A stretch of DNA of 64,000 nt from Camarhynchus parvulus (lineage: Eukaryota > Chordata > Aves > Passeriformes > Thraupidae): positions 57,411,994 to 57,475,993 of the forward strand of contig NC_044571.1 in assembly GCF_901933205.1 (NCBI RefSeq), given 5' to 3'. The notes under the pieces are model-generated. The model saw only the letters and a program-made list of their open reading frames with translations, did not search any database and was not told the origin of the DNA. Of the stretch, positions 13,901 to 26,636 are shown in pieces (within the stretch, counting starts at the first letter, position 1; each line of letters starts with the position of its first letter). Position numbers and translations under genes: made by a program.

Positions 13901-13969
13901 AAGCTAAGAATAACAGATGTACATAAAATTCCATTTAACCATTGCACTGGTTATGATAAAAGCCAGGCT

Positions 13970-14460
13970 ATATGCTTTGTTCCCCTTAAATCCTTCCAGA
14001 ATGCTGCTGTGAAAGTCAGTTTTATCTCCTGAAACTCAGGCCATGAAATTCCCCAATTAAAATTCTTTCACTGCCTACCATCCCTTTGGTTGTGTTCAAG
14101 GTCCTTGTCTTCCCCATCACGGCTGTACTTTAATTTCTGCTTAGTGTACAACTTTTCTTGACTTCCCCCAAGATTCCCACCTAGATGCCACTTCCAACTC
14201 CTCCTTCTACTTTTGTCCTTGTATTTTGTTCCCATTTGCCTATGTCGGAATGGGAGCTGAAATTATTCCTTGGCAGAGTCACCTATGGTGCTTGTATGTC
14301 CCCGCTCCTCAGCTGTGGTCTCCGCCCTTGCCTCCCTGTTCCTCTGCAGAGAAGAGTTTTACAGCCCCTTGCTTTTGCCACAGTGCATACCAGGAGGACT
14401 TTGAGAGCTGGAAGCACAATTCTCTGCAGCCTAATTTAAGAATGCTCTGTGGTTGGGAGT
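13970..14460 (+). mobile_element. Ancient LINE relic (L2/L3-like reverse transcriptase C-terminal region)
   Basis: From 13994 the plus strand translates FQNAAVKVSFIS, matching the QNAA block near the end of the reverse transcriptase in L2, CR1/L3 and related LINEs. From 14053, in another frame, it reads PIKILSLPTIPLVVFKVLVF. That corresponds to the family's SLHWLP...FKVL region, with the HWLP part worn away. The two blocks have the right order and spacing, so a frameshift has occurred between them. Downstream to about 14460 the DNA stays pyrimidine- and GC-richer than its surroundings, as these relics often do, but I cannot align it. Open frames at 14185-14462 fall in this tail and are not considered genes. 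The family assignment is from memory of conserved motifs. Confidence 0.5.
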
Positions 14461-16057
14461 GAGAATTTCTCACATTCTTTTTGGATTGAGTTTAGGGAAA
14501 GATCATAGCACAAAAAGTCTCATGGATTACACAGACACTGCTTTAACTTCCATCAGATATTCCTTCAAGGTTTCACACAGTGCTCTGGACCACTGAGGAT
14601 TGCATGAGCTTTTAAAGTTCTGCTGATTTCATACTGTTTCAGCAGAAAATATTCATCATTCCCACATCTTCATTAAAAAAAAAAATCTTCAATTAAAATA
14701 GGCAATTTGCTTCAGTGAAATGTAGCATTTTCGTGGTTTGCTGGAGCTTCAGATCAGGATGTGGCTTGAACATATTCCATATGTGGCATAATTTCAAAGA
14801 GACACTATGTGAATTGAAGATGAAAGTTTGTGTTTTAAATGTCTATCCCATGCTTGCTATCCATTGAAATAGGAGATATAAAGAGATGAACATTAGAGGG
14901 AAAAAACCTCTCTGGTTTGATAGCTTATATTGAATTTATATTGCTGTACTTGAAGGGCAATTTTGTGCATTCAGGTCACATCACAGCAAGATGATCCATC
15001 TACATCTATGTACATATGGACATAGGAGAAATGTATACAAATTAAGGATCAGATATAATCAGGTTAAAATAGCCAGTTTGATCCTAAGTGGAATTAAAAA
15101 TCTATCCATTGCCTTTAATTTAACGTTAAATATGAGAGGCAGATGCAAACTCTACCTGCTGTGAGCACGTTGTAGCAATTTTTCCAAGATAATGAAGTTT
15201 TTCACTTGCTTATTGCAAAGCTTTAGTAATCTGGAAAACATTCATGAGATACTGTAATTCCATATTAATTAGAATAAATTTGATATGAGTGGTATTGCTG
15301 GAGAGAGGATGTGAGTGATTGAAATGTTTATATTATGAATTACAATTTTTTCAACAAGCCTGAGAAGATGACAAAAAGAAGTAATGAGTTAATGTATAGG
15401 AACAAGATCATGGCTTGACTTTTACACACAAAGTAATCTGCTCACATATATCTACTTTTCAGAAGTTTTAATTCCTCAGAATAAATCAAAATACAAAGTA
15501 AATGACTGAGAAAATAAACCTGAAATATACAAAGAAAAAAATGCTCATTACTTAAAATAAATGTTTGTATTGCCAAAACAGGGTACTTCCAGTGTAAGGG
15601 CAACAACTTTGGCTAAAGTCTACCTTACTGTCAGAGACTAAAAGAAGTTAACTTAAAGAGATCTGCAGTTTGTCCATCTTTGTTCTGTATATATCTGAGT
15701 ATATCAAGGAAATTATAGAGATATTTTATTAGGCCAATTAAAACCAAATGAAGCAAACAAGGTAAGTATAACGTTTAGTCTGAGAACAATCCAAAGGAAA
15801 AGAACTGAAAAAAGTCAGTGAATTAAATTCATTGAGGAATAAAGTACATAGATATAATAATGTACTAATACATTTTTATGGGAAATGGTCCTTGTCAAAC
15901 TATTTCATTCCTTGATGCTAGAAAATATGTTGTTGCTAAAATTAGAAGTGTATATCTAATAATACTGGATGTTGTATTGCACTAACTTTTATCAGATGTT
16001 TGAAAGCATGATATTCTGGTTTAAAATACTATATAACATCAGTGTAGGATATGATAT
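14461..16057. other. AT-rich sequence without recognised features
   Basis: Nothing recognisable on either strand. Confidence 0.55.
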
Positions 16058-16102
16058 ATGAATGAATGAATGAATGAATGAATGAATGAATGAATGAATG
16101 AA
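16058..16102 (+). repeat. (ATGA)n tetranucleotide microsatellite, about 11 units
   Basis: A perfect ATGA/GAAT array of about 45 bp. Confidence 0.97.
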
Positions 16103-16731
16103 ATAGCGCTTCTCAAAAAAGTAGTTTCAAATGGGATAAAATCCTTGAACTCCTTCCCACCTGACTTCTGTGGCAAAATCCAATTGCCTTTTAATAAATG
16201 TATCTGTGACAAACACAAGCAAACAAATACTTCTAAGGCAGATGTTAATGATGTTCTCTCTGGTTAGTGACCTCTGAGTTGTTTTGAAGCTGCCCATTTG
16301 AAATGTCCTCAGACAGTAAGGATGGATATTGTTTTCCATTTCATGTATGTTTTCTTCAGCTTTAATCAACATGAGAGTAGTAATGCATATTCTTAGGTTA
16401 ATATTTTCATTGCATGGAACTAGAGGTCTATACGACTGTGAGAACACAAGAGGGAGTTAACGGTTGCTATAGAGTTACACAGGACAAAACAGCCAGTTGT
16501 GCAGTTTCATCTACACCACACTTGAAGGTGGTTTCTAGAGCAAACTTTGAAGAATCAGACACAAGTTTTGCTTGTGGAGGCAGCTCATTAGCTTGCTACA
16601 GGAAGATCCTGAGAGCCATTTAATTTTACTATGGAACATAGTAAAAAGGCTAATAGTATATACTAAAAAAACTCAATGAGTAGGAGTTATATCTGGGAAA
16701 GTGGCATCTTGAAAGTACTTTTAAAGGTGGT
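16103..16731. other. AT-rich sequence without recognised features
   Basis: Two overlapping short open frames on opposite strands (16127-16447 minus, 16414-16623 plus) show no domain. Nothing else is seen. Confidence 0.5.
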
Positions 16732-17274
16732 TTTGGTGGATTGACGCTGGCTGGATGCCTGGTGCCCACCAAAGCCACTCTTTCACTCTATTCAGCAGAA
16801 TAGAGAGGAGAAAATATAACTTTCTTGACTCTCGTGGGTTGAGATAGGGGCAGGGAAAGATCACTCATTAGTTACTGTCATGGGCAAAACAGGCTTGACT
16901 TGGGGAAGTTCATCTAATTTATTACCTATCAGATCAGACTAAGGAGAAATAAAACCTAAATCTTAAAATTGTTTCCACCCACTGCTCCCCCCAACCCCTC
17001 CCTTCTTCCCAGGCTCAACGTTTCTCCCAAATTCTCTACCTCTTCGTCATCAAGCAACACAGTGGAATGGGGGTTGCATTCTGTTTATCACACAGCAGAT
17101 TTTTCCTCTTTGAATTCTGTTATCTGAGCACTACCATCATTGGCCAGTGAGGGGTCAGTTTTGGATCCACATGGCATTGGCTCTGTTGGCCACAGGGGAA
17201 GCTTCTTCAGCTTCTCACAGAAGCCACTGCTGTACCACCCTGCAACCTACACCTTGCTGCACCTACCCAATACA
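16732..17274 (-). mobile_element. LTR of the same avian ERV family, copy C, antisense with central deletion
   Basis: The plus strand begins with the family's 3' end in reverse (GGTGGATTGACGCTGGCTGG, about 16736-16755), then GGTGCCCACCAAAGCC, and ends at the 5' terminus in reverse (CCCAATACA, 17266-17274). Both outer ends are therefore present. The complement keeps the AATAAA signal (16918-16923) and the tail seen in copies A and B. The centre is missing: near 17100 the sequence passes directly from the part equivalent to copy A position about 2943 to the part equivalent to about 2205. Roughly 740 bp of copy A, including the microsatellite, have no counterpart. The 66-codon frame at 17140-17340 is LTR sequence. 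Target-site duplications could not be settled. Confidence 0.75.
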
Positions 17275-20200
17275 GAGGTATTCTACAAAGATTTGAAAAT
17301 GAATAACCAGGATAATGCTGCGCTAGCTCTTTCCTTATGAATAAAAAACTTAAGAAGTAACAAAAATAAATAGAGATTTTTTAAATTTAAAACCTTTTTT
17401 TGAAAAAAGAGCAATCTGAAAAAAATCAAAACCAGCATGGGCTTGGAGATGGGAGATAGAATACATTGTTTCATTAATAGCATGTTAACCTTTTGCACAT
17501 TATTTGATAGAATTCAAATGCAGTCCCAGCATTAAGGCTTTAATTATTTGTTTTCTCGTACTTTCCAAGAAATAGAGGAACGACAATCCAAAATAGCTTT
17601 CTAACAGCAACACTGCAAAACAGACAAACTTCTAATTCTTCTTAAAATTGTTTTATAAATGGATTATGTGTGACAATTTTCTATGACAGCAAGGATCTGA
17701 AGTTGTTAAGCCAGACCCTTTTCAGTTCCATGTGTTTGTCCCAAAAGGTAAAGCATCAGGTAGAAAGAAACCCTGTTATGTCCAAGAATAGCTTTATGCT
17801 TCAATTAATTGAGATTAAAAAAAAAGAAAAGCAAGAAAAATGTGGTTTTTTTTCTCACAATCTCACTCAATGGTAAAAAATAAATTACCCTGGTATGTGA
17901 AATGTTGTCAGCTCTGTTGCTTCACACTGGAGTAGCAACGTGCTTGAAAATGCCCTGTACAGTTCCCTTTACTTCATTAATTAATACTGAATTTCTTTGG
18001 TTTCAAATAGTTTCAGAACTGCTCATTTCTGGTACTTCTGCTTATAACAGAATCATGCTAAAGTTTTATTACTTTTTGCAAACAAATTTTCAGTACTTGA
18101 GAAGAACACCGAAATTAGCTTTGGAGAAGAAACACTGCACACAAAATGAAAATTCATTGTGAATAGTTTGAATCCAGATTTATACACTTCATAAAGATGT
18201 GTACACAGGGTAAAATAACAGAGACAGTTTCTAATTGCTCATTGAAATCAGCATGGTCCCATAACTACGGGCTGCAGGGCTCCAGCGCTTGACTTTTTAA
18301 TCTGTTTCCTAAAGGTATCTATTTCTCATTGGAGGTGAGAGATGAATGTGTACCTGCTAAGTGTGAGGAGGATGGCAATGGAAATCAGTAGTGTTAATTA
18401 AATTACAAGAATTAACATATCCAGTATTTCTTCATCCTCTAAGCTTTTGCAACAGTTAATGAGAGTGAAGAGTGTTTTATGATTCCTTCCTTCTAACAGA
18501 ATAATCTATATCCAAAATCTTTGCCGAGTCAAAGATTAAATTTTAACTAATTGTTCATGTTTTTGGGGGTCCTCCCTCTTTTTCAAAAGAATCAATGGTT
18601 TAAAAACACAAACTGAAGAGCAGATAAGAAAAATAAAAAGAACAAACTCCTTTTTACTAATCATAATGGAATCAAGCTTGGACCCTGCATTTTTGACCAG
18701 TAAGAAAACATCATTCCAGTCCCCATAACAAAAGAGAATTAGTGGAAAACTTGTTCAAGAAAATAAGCAGAAAGAAAAGATATGCTTTTGGCTTCTTTTG
18801 GAAGGATATTTTGTTTCTTTATTTGTTTGGGGTTTTTTTCTCACAATTTTTAAAATATATTAATATTTCCCCTTACTGGTTTGCTTGTTTAACATTGTAT
18901 CTGTAGCTGCAAAATTGATGAAATTGGGATAATTCTTTTTTTAATACTTTAAAAGCAACAGTTGCTGAGAATTATCATGAATGGGTTCACACTGAAATAT
19001 TGATGAATAGGAGATTGATAGATAAGACAGGCTTGTTATAATGAGGCACAGCATTTTCTTCTATCATATTTTATCCTCATTTCAATAGCACACTTGAGGT
19101 GCCTTTTAGGTTTCTTTACTTTTGTGGCCTTATCTACTTGGACAAATTGCATTGTTTCACCACTGCAGTACTTGGTGAAATTTTGCTTATATTTGTAATG
19201 TAACATTTTGAAATTTCTTTAAGGTAAAACAGACAAACAGAAAAGAGAATCTGAAATTCTAGGTCTTAGAGATTTCTCTTCTCATTTACATTTTACTTAC
19301 CATATGTTCCTCCATCTGTTTATATTTGACTTTTCTTATTGAGGTTAATTATTGTTTTCCATCATAGTTAGAGTTTTGATTTGTCCTTTTTTAAACAATT
19401 TTCTGAGGTAGCTTTTACATTTTGGAACAAAATTTACACATTTATAAATACACAACTTAAACTATTAGTCAGTGATCTTACAGCAGGATTTAATATTTTA
19501 TAAAGCTATAATGGCCTTTGGTAATTTTTAATTCTGATAAACTTTCCATCTTTCACTGAGCTCTATTAACATGAAATTTGTAAGAACAAGGTTCACACTG
19601 ATGTTAGTGGGATATACTAGAGAGGAGAGGATTGAAATTACAGGTGCAAAATCACCTGCTATTGCATTTCTTTTAACCAAACCAGCAATCCTAACTACTT
19701 GCAAAATGCCAGCATGTTTCAAGAAGAACATCAGTTTCTGAATCACTTCTTGACCTATTATTCAAAGATATCATATAATAAATTAATATAAAAATCAGTA
19801 GGTGAAACTTTTGAGCTGTTTCCAAATTAGCATACGAGTGAATTGTATTTCCTTATTTGTCTCTTCTCTTGCATTATTTATGAAAAGCAGCTATGGTTGA
19901 TAAAACATATTAAAAAACACCAATATGATTTTCAAATATCAGTGATGAGTAGTTAATTTGCAGTTTCAAACCAAATGAAACATTTTGTATTTATTACTCA
20001 GTTTGTTACATGAAGAAGTAAAGCCCTTAGATAAGGGATTTTTTTCTTGCTGCTTGTTGCACATTTCTATTTTTGACAACAATCCATCTTCCAGAAAGAA
20101 ACAATTGTTGTCTTAGCTGTTTTAGTACCAATGTGAAATAAGAACTGACACAAGAAACATAAAAGCACAATGAGATAATTAGATTTTATCAATCTTTTCT

Positions 20201-20929
20201 TTCTCTTTCTTAAAGCTTTCTGGGGCTTTAAATTATCAGTAAAATCTTTTTTTGCTCACCTTCAGACAATCTTTTTCCATCTCATTCATAAATGTTATTT
20301 TCTGTGCTGATCTCATAGCATAAATACATACATTTACTCAATGCTCATCTTCTGACTTATAATTTTTATGCCAGTATTTTTTTTCACCATCACAAAAACA
20401 CCCCAGTCTTGCCCCACTTGTGTAATCAACTATTTGACCTCCAGTGACTTTTTCCACACTCACGCAGGAATTTAATTATTCCCATTGTTAAAATAGATTT
20501 GCTTATGTGAGTCTTTGATATGATGCCAAAGTGAATTCTGTCTGGTGGTACAGTTTTCCCTTAGTCATTAAGCTGTGAATACTAAGAGAATTTAGCAAAC
20601 AGGATAAATTTCTGTGGCTGTGAGTATTCGAAATTGAACTTTTGAATCCCTCAAAAAAGTCTTCTATTTGCTATATGAAACTAGTATGGACTGGATGTAA
20701 ATTTTTGAAACACCTGATCTAAACAGACTTAGCACATTCTAAATCTTTCAGTTAATAAAAAATACAAGAAAGAGGAACACCAATTGCAAAGCTGTGCTTT
20801 TATAAACAAACTGTTTAGTCAGGAAAAAAAATTGAGGCTTAATATACAAAACAGAGGGGCTGGTGCTAAAAAAATAAGATTCACAAAACGAAAATGGCTT
20901 TTAAAATAAGTAGCATCAGAAAGGACATG
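17275..20929. other. AT-rich sequence without recognised features
   Basis: Nothing recognisable. Open frames (17283-17498, 17670-17876, 17902-18162, 19528-19746) are short and without known domains. Confidence 0.5.
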
Positions 20930-21300
20930 GTGAAGTCCTTATTTTTGCTCTGGCTGGAGGAAACAAGCTGAAAATGAGGAAACATCTCAGAGATCACAAA
21001 GGTGAATTAAGATGAAAGGTGGGTGACCTCAGAGAGGCACCCTAATGGATGACACCTGAGATTGGTAACTGTGACAAGAACTATAGCATGAGCTTATACA
21101 ACTTGCTGCCCAACTTTCCCAGTTCTCCCTGTGGGGATGAGCAGCTCAGTCCACTGAATGTAGCACTGTGGGCTAGCGAGTCTCTCGGGTAATTGAGTAC
21201 CTCTAATCTCATTGGTTTTTAAATAAATCACAGTATTGAGATCCACTGGCTGTTACTTACTCTTTGTCTCCTGGGACAAGAATGAAAGACACAAGAGACT
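20930..21300 (+). mobile_element. Possible LTR remnant (R-U5-like tail)
   Basis: The stretch is GC-richer than its flanks. It contains a promoter-like GAACTATAGCATGAGCTTAT (about 21078-21097) and, about 140 bp later, AAATAAATCACAGTATTGAG (about 21221-21240), where an AATAAA is followed by a U5-like sequence. This arrangement fits an LTR, but neither terminus nor a second copy in the window supports it. Could equally be unique sequence. Confidence 0.3.
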
Positions 21301-22369
21301 CTCAGAATGCACTGTGTCCAAAAGTGGTGAGTAAATAGTCCAGAAATCAAATTTTTCAGCAGGTAATTTCCATAAAATTTTCAACCATGCAGGTAGATGA
21401 CCATTTTTTAAAAGAATGACAAAAAAAAGAATTGGTTTGTCTATCTTAAACATCTAGCATGTGACAATGTTTTAGACTGCTGTTAAATCCTTTTTTCAAT
21501 AGTGAATACCTCCTATATTATTAAGTAGGAGGAGATGACTATCCATATATTCCTAAAATCAGGTCCTTAGTTAGGTAAAATCCACACTGGATTTACCCCA
21601 ATCCAACTACTTCTCTCTGTAGAATATTTGTAGAAATTTGGCAAATACAAAAATACCGGTTCACTAACCTTTAGTTTTGACTAAATACCATCCTCAGTAG
21701 CAAAATACAAATAAAATGGGCATATGATGTTTAAGAAAGGATTTTTTTCCTTGAGTCTTAGAACTGGTCAGTGCAGAAAAAACAAAACAAAACAAAAAAA
21801 CAGGAAAACCAAGCCCAAAATAGAGAACAACCAGCTACAGTCACAGCTATCTACAGAAACACCTGTTTCTTCTTGTCAGACTGATCAGAACCTGGTGAAT
21901 AAAAAAGTGGAAGAACAATGGGTATGAAGTAGTTGTCAGTAAGCTGACACTCTGCTGAAAGTCTGTTATTTTCTATGATGATCCTACTTTTTATGCCCTT
22001 GTCTTTAATGCCCCTCACAGATACTGAGAAGAATCAAGAAATTACAATTTAATAAGCGAAGGATCTCTTACATTTAAGGTGCTGCATTTCAGCCTAAATA
22101 TTGAGATTGTTCACACAACATTCAAATATTGTATGAAGTATTATTTTGCTGTTGCTGATGATTAATAATGAGAGAAATGTTTTCAAAGATACATGACTTT
22201 TTTCAATATCTCTGTTTTTAATGTATTAATCTTGGACTCAGTACTCAGACAGTGATAAGAAAGCAAAACATTTATCTACATTACAAATATGACAATGTAA
22301 TCAGCAAACTTTGAAAAAAACACATCACTACATGTAAAGAACTACTTTAAATAGTCTCTAATTTTTTCT
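21301..22369. other. AT-rich sequence without recognised features
   Basis: Contains an A-rich AACAAAACAAAAC tract near 21780. Nothing else is recognised. Confidence 0.5.
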
Positions 22370-23272
22370 TCATAAAATCTTAGATTTATAGGATGGTTTA
22401 GATTGGGAAGAGACCTTGAAAGGTCATCTAGTCCAACCCACCTTTGATGAGCAGGGGCATTTTTCATTAGATTACTCAAAACACCATCTCATTCATCTTG
22501 AACACTTCTAGGGATGAGGCATTCACAACCTGTGTCAGTGTCTTCACCATCGTCTTGATAAAAAATATCTTCTGACCTAAACATTCCACCTTTGGTTTTA
22601 AAACTGCCACCCTTTGTTCTGTCACTACAGACCCTTGCAAAAAGTCTTTCTCATAAGCCTCCCATGTATATTTAAAGACTTCAATATGGTCTTCCCAGAG
22701 CCTTCTCTTCTCCAGAAGGCTGAACAATCCTGCCTCCATAGGAGAGGCGTTCCATGAAAAATTTCCATAGCATTTCTCTAGATCCTGTCTAAAAGGTGCC
22801 CATCTTTCTTGGGCTGAGCACTTCTGATCTGGATTCAGCACTCCAGGTGGGGTCTCATGAGGGCAGAGGAGAGGGGCAGAATCCCCTCCCTTGCCATGCT
22901 GGCCATGCAGCTTTTAGAGCAGACCAGGATAAGGTTGGTTTTCTGAGGTGCAAGTTCATTGTCTTGGTCCTTATTAAAATTTTTCATCTAACAGTATCTG
23001 CAGATCCCTTTCCACACAGATACTCTCAATGCACCCATCCCTCAGCCTGTATTGATACCAGTGACTGCCTCATCCCAAGTGGAGTTCCTCACACTGATTG
23101 TCTCTAATCATTTCCCTGTCTTCTCACTTTTGATATATCTTCCAGGACAATCCGTTCCATGATCTCACTGGACACAGAGGTAAGAATGATTGATCAAGGT
23201 CCTCCCTTTAACCCTTTTAAACAAATGGTTACAATGTTTTCCCTTTTCCAGTTACTGAAGACTTTGCCTAGA
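22370..23272 (-). mobile_element. CR1 LINE, 3' portion, antisense, decayed
   Basis: A worn 3' terminus (ATAGGATGGTTTAGATTGGG, about 22388-22407) leads into AAGGTCATCTAGTCCAACCC and then the usual CR1 order of blocks in reverse. These include GAGCCTTCTCTTCTCCAGAA (about 22697-22716), GCACTCCAGGTGGGGTCTCA (about 22839-22858), and GTTCCATGATCTCACTGGAC (about 23153-23172). Similarity continues to the TTCCAGTTACTGAAG block (about 23247-23261), possibly with a small deletion near 23100-23150. The 121-codon minus-strand frame at 22476-22841 lies in this element's 3' region and is not a gene. Confidence 0.85.
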
Positions 23273-23517
23273 AGTGAAAGATTTGGAATTAACACACACA
23301 GGACAAAATTCCTCTGTGCAGACTGTGGGAAAACCACAACAGGAACATGCCAGGCCTGGTGAGGTGAATCTGGGTAACCTGGACAGACAAAAAATTCACA
23401 CCATGGCAAACTGTGAGAAGGGAAGAAACCACTTACATGGCTGTGGGAATGTTGTGAGGAATTTATGAAGTTGTGGGAATGGTGTGAACACCTTGTGGAT
23501 AGCCAGGATATGGACTG

Positions 23518-23524
23518 TATAAAA
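23518..23524 (+). promoter_or_regulatory. TATA box of the 23275-23760 LTR
   Basis: TATAAAA in the sense orientation of the LTR, 175 nt upstream of its polyadenylation signal, as expected for a U3 promoter. Confidence 0.5.
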
Positions 23525-23692
23525 GTTCTTCTCCAGAAGAACAATCTGGGGACCCCCAACACATGAGAGGAGCAGAAGAAGAAAGGCCAACAGGATGCCA
23601 CAGAGAGCTATGTGGTGGTGACTATCTTTCTTCTTAATAAGTGTGTCTCTGTTTCTCTTTTTCTTTACCCCCAGCCCCCTGCTTTACAGCTA

Positions 23693-23698
23693 AATAAA
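23693..23698 (+). promoter_or_regulatory. Polyadenylation signal of the 23275-23760 LTR
   Basis: AATAAA in the sense orientation, followed by T- and GT-rich sequence. Confidence 0.5.
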
Positions 23699-25343
23699 AT
23701 CTGCCCTATTGACTTTGGCATAGTCTCATTTGCACCTTAATTTGGCCAGAGGCATCTTTTAATAATCAGTTCCTAGCATTATTTTAGGACAGCCTAACAT
23801 TACTCCAGTGTATCATAACAATAGGAAGTGATTTCTGACCACAATTACACAAAAGTTGTTAAAACAAAAATATAGCATTATTTCTGTTTTTTGTTTCTCC
23901 TGTAAATGCTGGAGAGGAAGATGTGACCAGGAATCCCCTTTATAAGGAATGGCTTAATATACTCGGGATGTGGACAAGACACTTACTTGTCCACAAGGAT
24001 ATTGCCAAAAAACAATCACAAGAGAAGAAGGTATAGAAAATAAGACTGGAAGGGAAAAAAATAAAAATAATAAAAAAGACTTTAAAAAATTTATAATCTG
24101 CATTTTGTAGACGGGACACTGCAGCATAGAAATGGTAAGCATGGTACCCCAAAGGACACAGATCGTTCACACACACAGATATTTTAAAAGAACAGGTTTG
24201 TGGTATTGTGTGTGCCATAGCAACAGAGGCACAGAAAACAGCAAAGAGAGTTGTTCTGCCAGTATAGGTCACTCTTGGGTTAATAAACTCTCTTAAAAAC
24301 TTGGATCTCTTTGTATACTTGCACCCTCATTATGAGAGTGACAGGACTATATCACATTAAACAGACAAAAACAGATGGTTAAATTTTGTCTATTAAATTC
24401 CATTTCTTTAGTTCCATGTTGGTAGTAGTTGATAACTTTGCAACTGGTTCCTTGGAAAATAATTACAGGAAAGTATTACACCAACAAATCTCTCTACAAA
24501 AAGCCCCAAATGACTGACAGGGTAAACTGAGGTCTTGGTTATTAGTGCTCTTCACTGTCTCCATATCTAAAATCTACTAAAATATTATACCTTTTTTTAT
24601 GTTTCATTGATTCATTTTTATTTACATTAAAGGGAGAAAGATAAATTTGCGGGAGGGAGGAAATATGCTTTAAAGTAAACCTTGATAGAACATGGTTTTT
24701 TAGGTAAATAATTTTTTTTAGCAAAACTCTCAATTTATTCAAACATTTCCATTGAGAACATTGGATACAAAATAGAAAAAGGTATTTAAAATTCTTATTT
24801 AAATGAGAGAAAGAGAAAGCCAGAACAAACCATATATCTTTGTTACAAAGATCTACTTTTGCTAGGGGATAATCTGAAAACTTACATTGATTTTATTTTA
24901 ATACCCATGCAAATTATAATAAGGTAAAAAAAAGTAATTTTTTATCCCCATTGTTACTTCCTCTAGCATCCTTCCAGTCAGGGTGTTGGTCCAGCATGGG
25001 AGAAGTGCAGAAGGAATGAGGGTGAGAATGTAAGTTTTTCCCAACTCAGATTAAAAGTTCATTCATTTTGAACTCTGCAGGAAATATTATGAGTTTAACT
25101 GGGGAGGAAGGAAAGTCTCTACTTCTTTTTATGGAAAGATTTTCATTATATTTGAGGATTGAAAGCTATTGTAAAGAACTAAAAGATATATTGATGATAG
25201 CATTTTAGTTATTATACTTATATAAAAGTTGGACTCGAAATATTTACAGTTTATGCTTTTATGTTTCGTTATACCCTTATTCTTACTAACTGAAAAAGGC
25301 AATGTCTCTTGCGGAAAAGCAAACAAGCAAACAAATCCAATAA

Positions 25344-25371
25344 TTTAAATTATTTAAATAAATAATTTAAA
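25344..25371. repeat. Perfect 13-bp AT-only inverted repeat with 2-nt spacer
   Basis: TTTAAATTATTTA (25344-25356) and TAAATAATTTAAA (25359-25371) are exact reverse complements. It consists only of A and T, so chance origin is plausible. Confidence 0.9.
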
Positions 25372-26636
25372 AAGACATCATTCAAAAATTCAAACCAAAT
25401 TGTACCAAACCTAAATGTTTAAGAACTTTAGGGAAGAATTGACTGAATTTTCCTATATACACTGAAGTCAGCTCTAAAGTCTGTTGGTATTTCATTTACT
25501 CCTTGAGTAATTGACTGAAGAGTATGGGGTCATTCACAAATGCTCCCACTAAACAAGAAAAGCAGAAACCTGCTGAATAATATTAAAAAAAAAAAAAAAT
25601 TTGCTTTCAATATTTTTTAAGGATCAATTAAACTCTTCCTCTCACTTTTTCCATCTACTCAAACTTGGAGTTTGTGAACTGTGGCTTAGCCTCAGCCTAT
25701 AAAATAGCATCTGGAATTGAATAAATTAAAGCAGTCTGTCTCTTGCTACTGAGACTGGCAAGGGCATATTTGAAAAAACTAAACAGGAGAATAACAAGCA
25801 TCAGACCTGCAGCAATCTTGACAGCACACTACAACCCTGATAGGCAGCCTGTGCAGAGGGGAGAGTACAAAGACAGTTACAAATGGCAAGGTGCACATTT
25901 ATGAATGCCAATAAAATTCCCCTTCTGCTCTATCATCGCTTCAAGGTGCTGTTTTTCAAATAACCATTTCAGAAGTAGCTTTATAATTGCTTTCATTTCA
26001 AATACCTAAATTAAATATACATACATAAAGAAAGGAACATTTGTCTTTCACCTTTTTTCAGAAGCATGGCACTTTTTAAAGTAGCATTGCTGATTTATAA
26101 GCAATATGACTGATTTTTAGTCATATCTGTGATTTATAATTCAGGACTTCATATACTCTGGTTATTAAGATCTATTTTATGAAACCCAGTTTATTTGTTA
26201 AAAAAAGACTGATTTACTAGGTAGATTTATTGATCATGGCTTAGGAATATAAACCAAAGTCTTGGTTCAATGTTATATTTATAAATTAGATGCTTAAATC
26301 AAATTCCAATTTTTATGTAATGGGATTGGTTCTAGAGATGTGCAAATAGTAATATATATCCAATCCCACTACTACCTGAAGATAATGATCTTGCTTTCAC
26401 AAGTAATTTGGTTACTCACATTGGTGAAAAAATTCTATCGTTAATCAGATGGATACAATTCAGAAGGTAACTCCACATCAAGGAGTGAGATAGACAGAAA
26501 TACTGACTTTCTGGCAGGAAATGAATAGTCTAATATGACATATTGTAATACACAGATTTTGAACTCTCCTTTTTCAGAGTTTTAAAGTTGTTGAATCTGC
26601 TGGGACTATTGTTACCACTACAGCAAGAGAAACAGC

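Larger units (their letters stand above)
6982..13969. other. AT-rich sequence without genes; hairpin cluster at 7760-7953
   Basis: No exon, repeat family or RNA gene is recognised in this 7-kb stretch, apart from the inverted repeats listed separately. A small repeat of GTACTGTAC occurs at 12729-12737 and 12740-12748. Open frames of 60-90 codons (for example 7641-7886 minus, 10153-10425 plus) have no recognisable domain. Confidence 0.5.
23275..23760 (+). mobile_element. Solo LTR of a second avian ERV family
   Basis: Directly beside the CR1 copy is a block with LTR architecture. A TATA box (TATAAAA, 23518-23524) is followed 175 nt later by AATAAA (23693-23698), then a short GT/T-rich downstream part (to about 23745). 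The U3-like part contains a local duplication of TGTGGGAATG, near 23442 and 23474. No internal viral gene is attached. Exact ends and target duplication are uncertain, so the limits are approximate. The open frames at 23194-23601 are shadows. Confidence 0.6.

Noticed and set aside
22476..22841. 121-codon minus-strand frame
   Set aside because: It reads through the 3' region of an antisense CR1, and its apparent similarity to database proteins would be repeat-derived.
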